Source of the DNA: Planctomycetota bacterium
GTDB lineage: Bacteria > Planctomycetota > Phycisphaerae > Phycisphaerales > SM1A02
Direction of reading: 5' to 3'
Length of the DNA stretch: 6,359 nt
Assembly (NCBI GenBank): GCA_009926815.1
Contig: RFOC01000119.1
Coordinates: 1-6,359 of the forward strand
Shown here: positions 1-4,462 of the stretch, in pieces
Position numbering within the stretch: position 1 is the stretch's first letter
Layout of the letters: every line of letters starts with the position of its first letter
Notes under the pieces: model-generated
Told to the model about the DNA's origin: nothing
Database searches by the model: none
What the model saw: only the letters and a program-made list of their open reading frames with translations
Position numbers and translations under genes: made by a program

Positions 1-373
1 CCAGCGGCCGGCCGCCGATGCGTCCCTCGCGCGATCGCTCGCGCAGGTGCATGACCAGGCCATTGGCCAGCCATCGCCGCAGCGGCAGGGCGCTCTCCAC
101 CCATCGGGCCAGGTAGTCGTCGCGGGACAGCCGGCTGGCGAAGAATCCGTTCACCAGGTCGGCGCTCTCGCCCATCACGCGGAAGCTGCTGCCCTTCACG
201 TAGATGCGAAGCGGCTCGAAGTAGGTCCGCATGACATGCGCGCGAAGTTCCGCCAGCGAACGCTCGCGGACCTCGGGGTCCCGACTTGCCAACGCCACTC
301 GGAGCGTCTCCACGATCCAGGTGCGCTGCGTGGTGGGAAACGCGTCATGCATGGGACTTCGACCCTCGGCCAT
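1..373 (-). CDS. ECF-type RNA polymerase sigma factor-like protein (N-terminal part)
   Basis: The first 124 residues are in the window; the C-terminus lies beyond position 1. The protein has an F-P-T-T motif at residues 12-15 followed by a Trp (T-W-I, 18-20), then a helical region containing Y-F-E-P-L-R-I-Y-V (51-59), A-D-L-V-N-G-F-F (71-78) and P-L-R-R-W-L-A-N-G-L (97-106). This order matches the sigma-70 region 2 layout of planctomycete ECF-like sigma proteins, which begin F-P-T-T-x-W and have a D-L-x-Q-x-F-F block. Such proteins bind core RNA polymerase and direct it to a promoter subset. The region 4 helix-turn-helix needed for -35 recognition would be outside the window and cannot be confirmed. 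I chose the ATG at 373 because TAGGCT lies 7 nt before it. The in-frame ATG at 352, with GAGGG 10 nt upstream, is the alternative. The gene is divergent from the DUF2784 gene. A sigma-like adaptor without region 4 remains possible. Confidence 0.72.
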   Translation of the reverse strand, partial: MAEGRSPMHDAFPTTQRTWIVETLRVALASRDPEVRERSLAELRAHVMRTYFEPLRIYVKGSSFRVMGESADLVNGFFASRLSRDDYLARWVESALPLRRWLANGLVMHLRERSREGRIGGRPL

Positions 374-380
374 GCGCGGA

Positions 381-386
381 AGCCTA
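381..386 (-). promoter_or_regulatory. Putative -10 box (TAGGCT) of the sigma-like gene
   Basis: On the minus strand TAGGCT stands 7 nt before the ATG at 373. The spacing would put the transcription start on or next to the A of the ATG, giving a leaderless mRNA. There is no Shine-Dalgarno sequence in the gap and I see no convincing -35 box. Support comes mainly from similar boxes before two other genes in this window. Confidence 0.35.
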
Positions 387-455
387 CGGATCCCGCACGG
401 ACGCGGGGACCGACCAGGACGAAGATCGCCGAGCCTCTGGCGGGACACGCGAATC

Positions 456-468
456 CGGGAAATTCCCG
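456..468. repeat. 13-bp inverted repeat in the divergent intergenic region
   Basis: CGGGAA and TTCCCG flank a single central A, a perfect 6-bp dyad. It lies roughly midway between the divergent sigma-like and DUF2784 genes. The position suits an operator for a dimeric regulator, but no regulator is identified and the role is inference. Confidence 0.35.
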
Positions 469-473
469 CTCCC

Positions 474-499
474 CGCACCGCCGCGAGCGCCGCGGTGCG
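474..499. repeat. Inverted repeat, 8-bp arms with 10-nt loop
   Basis: CGCACCGC (474-481) is the exact reverse complement of GCGGTGCG (492-499). It sits 5 nt from the 456-468 dyad. It could be a protein-binding site or a hairpin. No T-run follows on either strand, so it does not look like a terminator. GC-rich sequence makes such stems fairly common by chance. Confidence 0.3.
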
Positions 500-530
500 C
501 TTCTGCCCTCCGGGGCTCGGCTTGCGACCG

Positions 531-558
531 CGGACATGGCTCGGGACGCGGCTAGCCT
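531..558 (+). promoter_or_regulatory. Putative promoter of the DUF2784 gene
   Basis: CGGACA (531-536, four of six matches to TTGACA) and TAGCCT (553-558) are separated by 16 nt. A start about 7 nt after the second box would leave a leader of only about 9 nt before the ATG at 574. The 15 nt between box and ATG contain no Shine-Dalgarno-like sequence. This is a moderate sigma-70-like match only. Confidence 0.33.
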
Positions 559-573
559 TGGCGCCCGAACATC

Positions 574-1005
574 ATGGACCCTTCCGGCTATCGAGCCCTG
601 GCGGATCTGGTGCTCCTGACGCACGTGGGCTTCGTGGCCTTCGTGGTCATCGGCCTGCTGCTGATCGCCGTGGGCGGAACGCGAGGCTGGCGGTGGGTCC
701 GGAATCCGTGGTTCCGCGCGGCGCACCTGGCGGGCATCGGGCTGGTGGTGGTGCAATCCTGGCTCGGCATGGTCTGTCCCCTCACCACGCTGGAGATGCA
801 CCTGCGCCAGCAGGCCGGCGATCCCACCTACACCGGCACCTTCATGGCGCACTGGCTGCGACGGATCCTCTTCTACCAGGCGCCGTCCTGGGTCTTCATG
901 GTGGCGTACGCCCTCTTCGGCCTGCTGGTGCTGGCCACGTGGATCCGGGTGCGGCCCCGCCCGTTCCGCTCGCTCAGCGGTAACGCGCCGCGATCCGGGG
1001 CATGA
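574..1005 (+). CDS. DUF2784 family inner-membrane protein
   Basis: A 143-residue protein with three to four hydrophobic segments: about residues 9-33, 50-67 and 97-124, the last possibly two short helices. The diagnostic DUF2784 signature is present: a cytoplasmic-membrane helix ending in C-P-L-T-T-L-E (68-74), then H-L-R-Q-Q-A-G (76-82), Y-T-G-T-F (86-90) and a His two residues later (H93). The length is typical of the family. DUF2784 proteins are found across bacteria and have no established biochemical function. The conserved Cys, Glu and His beside the membrane could form a small ligand-binding site, but that is inference. The start is the ATG just downstream of the TAGCCT box, and no better start is available upstream in frame. 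Its last 32 bp overlap the 3' end of the convergent threonine dehydrogenase gene, so no terminator fits between them. Confidence 0.85.
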   Translation: MDPSGYRALADLVLLTHVGFVAFVVIGLLLIAVGGTRGWRWVRNPWFRAAHLAGIGLVVVQSWLGMVCPLTTLEMHLRQQAGDPTYTGTFMAHWLRRILFYQAPSWVFMVAYALFGLLVLATWIRVRPRPFRSLSGNAPRSGA

Positions 1006-2050
1006 GGTACTGATCGAAGGCCGTCTCGAGATCGTGACGCGGGCTCCAGCCCCAGTCGCCGCGTGCGGCGCCGTCGTTCACGTCCTCGGGCCAGCTGTCC
1101 ACGATCGCCTGCCGACCCTGATCGGGCTCGAAGCCGATCTTCGCGCCGGGGAATCGCTCCAGCACCAGCCGCTCGAAGTCACCCGCGCTGGGCGCGAAGC
1201 CCGCCACGTTGTACACGCACCGCGTGAGCAGGTCCTTGGGTGCGGCGGCCAGCTTCAGCAGCGCCTCCACGGCGTCCGGCATGGTCATGAACGGGATGCG
1301 GGTGTCGCGCCGCACGAAGCATGCGTAGGGCCTGCCCTGCGCCGCGGCGTGGATCATCTCCGGGCCGTAGTCGCTGGTGCCGCCGCTGGGCAGCGTGTCC
1401 GCGCTGATGATGCCCGGGAAGCGGATGCTGCGGAAGTCGATCGGCCGGTCCATGCGGTCCTTGGCCAGCTTGCGGTAGTGGCCCTCGTAGTAGCGCCCCA
1501 GGTGCTCGCCCGCCAGCTTGTTCACGCCGTACATGGTGTGCGGTTCAAGGAACTGGTCCTCCTTCACCGCGCCGGAGCGCCGCTTGGTCTCCAGATCCGG
1601 GATGCCGTAGGCCGCGATCGAGCTGGGAAAGACGAACTTCACGCGCCGCCCATGGCTGCGGGCCTGCTCCGCGGCCAGCTTCAGCAGGTTCAGCGTGCCG
1701 ACCACGTTCACCTGGTGCGCGGTCTCCGGCGCGAACTCCCCGCGCGTGCTCAGCAGCGCCGCCAGGTGGAACACCTCATCCACCTCGTACATGGCCAGCA
1801 GCCGCTCGAGCAGCTGGGCGTCGCAGACATCCCCCACGAACGCGTTCTCGCAGTGCGCCCGCACGCCCGGCTCCAGTTCCCGGATGTCCATGGCCACCAC
1901 GCTGGTGCCCTCCCTCGCGGACAGGGCCTGGATCAGGGCGTGGCCCATCTCGCCGCCGGCGCCCGTGACCAGCACGGCGCGGCTGCGGCGCAGCCCCGAG
2001 AGCGGACGGTCGCTGACGGCGGGAAAGACGCCCGACTTGCCTGGACTCAT
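974..2050 (-). CDS. tdh: L-threonine 3-dehydrogenase, short-chain (epimerase-like) type
   Basis: A 358-residue cytosolic enzyme of the extended short-chain dehydrogenase superfamily. It should oxidise L-threonine with NAD+ to 2-amino-3-ketobutyrate. The Rossmann glycine motif G-A-G-G-E-M-G is at 30-36, Asp55 after the second strand favours NAD over NADP, and the catalytic set is Ser144 (P-S-S) with Tyr174-x3-Lys178. Specific to the epimerase-like TDH group rather than sugar epimerases are A-A-L-L-S-T-R-G-E (97-105), F-P-G-I-I-S (211-216), G-G-T-S-D-Y (223-228), M-P-D-A (257-260), Y-N-V-A-G-F (280-285), and R-Q-A-I-V-D-S-W-P (313-321) with D-W-G-W (332-335). There is a roughly 25-residue N-terminal extension and about eight extra residues before the F-R-S-I-R-F strand. 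The ATG at 2050 overlaps the upstream stop as ATGA and has AGGTG 5 nt before it, so the longer open frame back to 2242 is not used. The usual partner gene kbl is not in the window. Confidence 0.9.
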   Translation of the reverse strand: MSPGKSGVFPAVSDRPLSGLRRSRAVLVTGAGGEMGHALIQALSAREGTSVVAMDIRELEPGVRAHCENAFVGDVCDAQLLERLLAMYEVDEVFHLAALLSTRGEFAPETAHQVNVVGTLNLLKLAAEQARSHGRRVKFVFPSSIAAYGIPDLETKRRSGAVKEDQFLEPHTMYGVNKLAGEHLGRYYEGHYRKLAKDRMDRPIDFRSIRFPGIISADTLPSGGTSDYGPEMIHAAAQGRPYACFVRRDTRIPFMTMPDAVEALLKLAAAPKDLLTRCVYNVAGFAPSAGDFERLVLERFPGAKIGFEPDQGRQAIVDSWPEDVNDGAARGDWGWSPRHDLETAFDQYLMPRIAARYR

Positions 2051-2970
2051 GGCTGCACCTGGTTCCTCATGAGGAGGGCCTTGGCCTTGAGCACACCCTG
2101 GAGCTCGTCGCCCTGGCCGTTGAAATGGATCACGACGGGCCCGCGGAAGTCCGTGGCCCGCACCGCCCGCATGCAGTAGGGCGTGGGGAAGTGGACGGAC
2201 TCGCCCTTCTCGTCGAACTTCGTGTAGTCCGCCAGCACGCACGCGGCCATGGGTGCCAGCAGCTTCAGCCCCGTCAGTCGCGCGAAGTCCTCGTTGGGCG
2301 ACACGTGCCAGCTGTTGAAGGTGGGCTCGGCCCGGATGGTGGCATCGCCGATCTTGTTCAGCAGCGCCGCCACGAAGTTGCCCTGACTGGTCATGCCGCC
2401 GAGCGACTGGATGACCCCCTGCTGGCCGGCCGCCTTCAGCACCGGCATCACCGCCTGCAGGCCCTCGATCGCCCTCGGATACTGGTCGTCATAGGTGCCC
2501 TCGCCGCGCAGGTCGATGGAGACGCCGACGCAGCCCAGCCCCACGGCCCGATCCAGCCAAGGCTTGAGACGCTCGATGGCCGCGCCGCGAGCGGCCGCAT
2601 CCGAGGAGGAAAGTCCCGGACCCACCTCGGGATCCAGCAGCACGCTCCGGATGCCGGCGGCCTCGTTGCGCGCACGAAGCGAGCGGAGGGACTCCCCCTG
2701 CACCCCTTCCAGCAGCGACGCCGTCCAGGACACGCGCGGCACGCCCACCTTCTCGCGCAGGAACGCGGCGAAGTCGTCCACCTTCATGCCCTGCCGGAAC
2801 AGGCCACGGAACGAGGCCTGCGTGACCGCCATCGGGTTGGGGGCCGCCTGCCGGCGCTTGCGTTCGGCGGCTTCGTCGCCGCTGGGCCGCGCGGGAATGA
2901 CCTGCCCCGTGGCGCCCGATGCCAGCAGCAGCCCCGCGGCAGCCAGCAATCCTCGACGCGGAATCGGCAT
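2047..2970 (-). CDS. Exported sugar phosphate isomerase/epimerase-like TIM-barrel protein, probably non-catalytic
   Basis: A 307-residue protein with an N-terminal signal of about 22 residues: twin Arg at 5-6 (I-P-R-R-G-L-L), a hydrophobic core at 8-18 and a likely cut near A-T-G/Q (20-23). It is a possible Tat substrate and not a lipoprotein, as it has no lipobox Cys. The rest resembles xylose-isomerase-like TIM barrels: V-G-V-S-I-D-L-R-G (148-156), a strand with L-G-G-M-T (190-194), A-E-P-T-F-N-S-W (214-221), V-L-A-D (245-248) and P-V-V-I-H-F-N-G (278-285). By my eye alignment, the four metal ligands normally found in these enzymes (two Glu, Asp, His) are not conserved, so catalysis as an isomerase is doubtful. 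It is 6 nt downstream of the small membrane protein gene and its TGA overlaps the tdh ATG. Family assignment is moderate and the substrate is unknown. Confidence 0.65.
   Translation of the reverse strand: MPIPRRGLLAAAGLLLASGATGQVIPARPSGDEAAERKRRQAAPNPMAVTQASFRGLFRQGMKVDDFAAFLREKVGVPRVSWTASLLEGVQGESLRSLRARNEAAGIRSVLLDPEVGPGLSSSDAAARGAAIERLKPWLDRAVGLGCVGVSIDLRGEGTYDDQYPRAIEGLQAVMPVLKAAGQQGVIQSLGGMTSQGNFVAALLNKIGDATIRAEPTFNSWHVSPNEDFARLTGLKLLAPMAACVLADYTKFDEKGESVHFPTPYCMRAVRATDFRGPVVIHFNGQGDELQGVLKAKALLMRNQVQP
2056..2060 (-). promoter_or_regulatory. Ribosome binding site fixing the tdh start
   Basis: AGGTG lies 5 nt before the ATG at 2050, inside the last codons of the upstream gene. With the 4-bp ATGA stop/start overlap it supports translational coupling and argues against an earlier start for tdh. 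Confidence 0.6.
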
Positions 2971-2976
2971 GCCGTC

Positions 2977-3285
2977 TCAGGCGCCGCCGCGCGGCGGGTT
3001 CTGGTGCGGGTGCGCGAAACGCTCGGCCATGTCGTCCACGCTCGTCCAGCGATGCGCCTTCATGTGGGCGACCGTGCTGATGATGGCGATCACCAGCGGC
3101 ACCACCGCGAAGGCCAGGATCACGCGACCCTGCGCCTCGGTGGGCAGCGCATCTCCCACGATCAGCCCCGCGAAGGCCGCGCAGGCACCGTAGAGCACCG
3201 CGTTGAGCATGAACAGGCGGAAGCCGTGACGCGCGCCCATGGGGGCACGCCGCGGCGCGTTGGAATGACCCTGAGGACCGTGCAT
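2977..3285 (-). CDS. Small two-helix membrane protein of unknown function
   Basis: A 102-residue protein I do not recognise as a named family. It has a basic, His/Arg-rich N-terminus (residues 1-23), a first hydrophobic helix at about 24-44, a short loop containing D-A-L-P-T-E (45-50), a second helix at about 54-74, and a polar C-terminal tail with H-M-K-A-H-R-W (74-80) and several His residues. The layout predicts a helical hairpin with both ends on the same side, probably cytoplasmic given the basic N-terminus. The start at 3285 is supported by a TAGACT box 6 nt before it; an alternative is Met16 at 3240. It lies 9 nt after the cysteine-synthase-like stop codon and 6 nt before the exported TIM-barrel gene, so it is probably cotranscribed with the latter. 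Confidence 0.7.
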   Translation of the reverse strand: MHGPQGHSNAPRRAPMGARHGFRLFMLNAVLYGACAAFAGLIVGDALPTEAQGRVILAFAVVPLVIAIISTVAHMKAHRWTSVDDMAERFAHPHQNPPRGGA

Positions 3286-3291
3286 TCCCGC

Positions 3292-3297
3292 AGTCTA
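3292..3297 (-). promoter_or_regulatory. Putative -10 box (TAGACT) built on the upstream stop codon
   Basis: On the minus strand TAGACT is 6 nt before the ATG at 3285. Its first three bases are the TAG stop codon of the upstream gene. No Shine-Dalgarno sequence lies in the gap, and no clear -35 is visible at 16-18 nt spacing. The string TTAGACTGCGGGAATG matches TTACACTGCGGGCATG at the next gene upstream in 14 of 16 bases. It suggests an internal, leaderless promoter within the cluster. Confidence 0.4.
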
Positions 3298-4278
3298 ACC
3301 GGCCACCGGCGCCCAACGGGTGAACAGCTCGGTGCTGAAGTAACGCTCCATGCGGTCACAGAGCACGGTGAGCACCAGCGATCCAGCCGGCAGGCTCCGT
3401 GCCGCCTGCAGCGCCGCCGCCACGTTCAGCCCGCTGCTGGGCCCCACGGGATGACCCGCCTGGATCAACCGCCGGGTGGTCCGCAGGGCCTCCTCGTCCG
3501 ACACCTCGATCACCTGGAGCGACTCGAAGTCCTCGGGCCGGTAGAGGTGGCTCATCCCGTCCAGCACGCCGGGGATCCTGGCCGAGAAGCTGCACTGCTC
3601 CACCGCGGCGAAGCAGTCACCGCACGCGCCGCCGCTGCCCGCCACCGGCCGCGCGGCGAAGGGGCGAGCCCTCACGCCCGCATCCATCAGCCCCAGGCGC
3701 ATGCCGACCAGCGTGCCGCCGGTCCCCACGCCGCTCACGTAGGCGTCGAATCGACCACCAGGCACCTGCCGAAGCGCCTCGCGCATGGTGCCCAGCCGAT
3801 GCGCCTGGGCATTCTCGGGATTCTCGAACTGGCGTGGCTCGAAGGCCTCGTGCGTCCTGGCCCAGTCGCGACACGCCCGGAGCGCGCCGACGATGCCCTC
3901 GCCCCTGGGCGTCAGGTTCACCTGACCGCCGTGGCCGCGGATCATCCACGCCCGCTCCTGGCTCACGCCCTCGGGCATGAAGGCCGCGAAGCGAAGCCCC
4001 AGCCGTGCGCACACCATGGCCATGGCGATGCTCGTCGAGCCGCTGCTCGCCTCGGCCACCCAGCCGCCCGGCCGGAGCCGCCCCTCCCGCCACGCCTTGC
4101 AGAGGATGTGGGCCGCGATGCGGTCCTTGGTGCTTCCCGACGGGTGCATGTATTCCGCCTTGCACCAGAGCGTGGGCTCGTCCGGCCCCAGCCGAACGGG
4201 CACCAGCGGCGTCACGGGCACGCACACGCCCTGCTCGGGCAGATCCGCCACGCACGGGGACGAAGGGGCCGCCTGCAT
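3295..4278 (-). CDS. PLP-dependent cysteine synthase family protein
   Basis: A 327-residue fold-type II PLP enzyme. Family members perform beta-replacement or beta-elimination on serine, O-acetylserine or cysteine. The PLP lysine is Lys51 in H-P-S-G-S-T-K-D-R (45-53). The substrate loop is S-S-G-S-T-S (78-83), where typical cysteine synthases have T-S-G-N-T. The phosphate-binding loop is G-V-G-T-G-G-T (183-189), and the residue facing the pyridine nitrogen should be in G-P-S-S-G (279-283). The C-terminus carries C-D-R-M-E-R-Y-F-S-T (307-316), like the D-x-G-x-R-Y-L-S-T end of this group. The Asn-to-Ser change in the loop is also seen in the cysteine desulfhydrase Cds1 group, so synthase, cystathionine beta-synthase-like or desulfhydrase activity cannot be told apart. 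There is no CBS or N-terminal haem domain. It is the first gene of the minus-strand cluster that ends with tdh, with a TACACT box 6 nt before the ATG. Confidence 0.85.
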   Translation of the reverse strand: MQAAPSSPCVADLPEQGVCVPVTPLVPVRLGPDEPTLWCKAEYMHPSGSTKDRIAAHILCKAWREGRLRPGGWVAEASSGSTSIAMAMVCARLGLRFAAFMPEGVSQERAWMIRGHGGQVNLTPRGEGIVGALRACRDWARTHEAFEPRQFENPENAQAHRLGTMREALRQVPGGRFDAYVSGVGTGGTLVGMRLGLMDAGVRARPFAARPVAGSGGACGDCFAAVEQCSFSARIPGVLDGMSHLYRPEDFESLQVIEVSDEEALRTTRRLIQAGHPVGPSSGLNVAAALQAARSLPAGSLVLTVLCDRMERYFSTELFTRWAPVAG

Positions 4279-4284
4279 GCCCGC

Positions 4285-4290
4285 AGTGTA
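4285..4290 (-). promoter_or_regulatory. Putative -10 box (TACACT) of the cysteine-synthase-like gene
   Basis: On the minus strand TACACT stands 6 nt before the ATG at 4278, with GCGGGC between and no Shine-Dalgarno sequence. Transcription would start at or next to the ATG, giving a leaderless message. The -35 region is not recognisable. It nearly duplicates the box before the gene starting at 3285. Confidence 0.42.
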
Positions 4291-4335
4291 AGGCGGTCAT
4301 GTCCGCGACCCGGTCCACGCGGCACCTCCAGCCGC

Positions 4336-4341
4336 TACACT
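4336..4341 (+). promoter_or_regulatory. Putative -10 box (TACACT) of the tRNA gene
   Basis: TACACT lies 33 nt before the first base of the tRNA, a usual distance for a short 5' leader trimmed by RNase P. No good -35 box is seen 16-18 nt upstream. The same hexamer is used on the opposite strand for the divergent gene that starts at 4278. Confidence 0.35.
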
Positions 4342-4374
4342 CCTTCCCCGCGCCGCGGACCGACGCCGGCGCAT

Positions 4375-4446
4375 GCCACCTTAGCTCAGCGGTAGAGCGG
4401 AGCTTTCGTAAAGCTCAGGTCACGGGTTCAAATCCCGTAGGTGGCT
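4375..4446 (+). tRNA. tRNA-Thr(CGU)
   Basis: A complete 72-nt cloverleaf. The acceptor arm GCCACCT (4375-4381) pairs with AGGTGGC (4439-4445), with T at discriminator position 73. The D stem is GCTC/GAGC (4384-4387 with 4395-4398). The anticodon stem is GAGCT/AGCTC (4400-4404 with 4412-4416) around the loop TTCGTAA, giving anticodon CGT at 4407-4409, which reads ACG (threonine). The variable loop is AGGTC. The T arm is ACGGG/CCCGT with loop TTCAAAT. All stems are fully paired. CCA is not encoded, so it must be added by nucleotidyltransferase. It lies alone on the plus strand, divergent from the cysteine-synthase-like gene and convergent with the HEAT-like gene. Confidence 0.97.
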
Positions 4447-4449
4447 CTG

Positions 4450-4462
4450 CGCCCCGAGGGCG
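4450..4462. terminator. Short GC hairpin between convergent tRNA and HEAT-like gene
   Basis: CGCCC (4450-4454) pairs with GGGCG (4458-4462) around a 3-nt loop. It starts 3 nt after the tRNA and directly abuts the stop codon of the convergent gene, where a bidirectional terminator would be expected. No T-run follows on either strand, so it is weak as an intrinsic terminator. Confidence 0.25.

Noticed and set aside
458..468. GGGAAATTCCC resembles the eukaryotic NF-kappaB site
   Set aside because: Bacterial DNA has no such factor. The match only reflects the inverted repeat.
196..983. Open frames of 190 to 250 codons on both strands around the left divergent region
   Set aside because: They cross the intergenic dyads and the start of DUF2784 and have Arg/Pro-rich products. 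The sigma-like and DUF2784 frames explain the same DNA with family motifs.
1034..2179. A 381-codon open frame on the plus strand, antisense to tdh
   Set aside because: The product is low in recognisable structure and rich in His, Arg and Ala, while the opposite strand encodes a complete dehydrogenase with all its motifs.
2051..2242. A 64-codon N-terminal extension of the threonine dehydrogenase
   Set aside because: The extension is Arg/Gly/Pro-rich out-of-frame sequence of the upstream gene. The ATG at 2050 has a ribosome site and the ATGA overlap.
2489..3316. A 275-codon minus-strand frame overlapping the TIM-barrel and small membrane genes
   Set aside because: It is a shifted frame with Arg/Gly-rich composition. 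The real frames have a signal peptide, membrane helices and abutting stop/start signals.
2125..4395. A 756-codon open frame on the plus strand
   Set aside because: It lies antisense to four well-supported minus-strand genes, runs into the tRNA, and encodes a His/Arg/Gly/Pro-rich product without domains. Few stops are expected in antisense frames at this GC content.
4446..4446. U73 discriminator in tRNA-Thr, unlike A73 in the E. coli threonine tRNAs
   Set aside because: From memory, CGU threonine isoacceptors with a GCCxCCU acceptor and U73 occur in other bacteria, so this is probably ordinary.
4375..4446. tRNA gene as a phage or island attachment site
   Set aside because: No integrase gene, no direct repeat of the tRNA 3' end and no shift in base composition is visible in the window.
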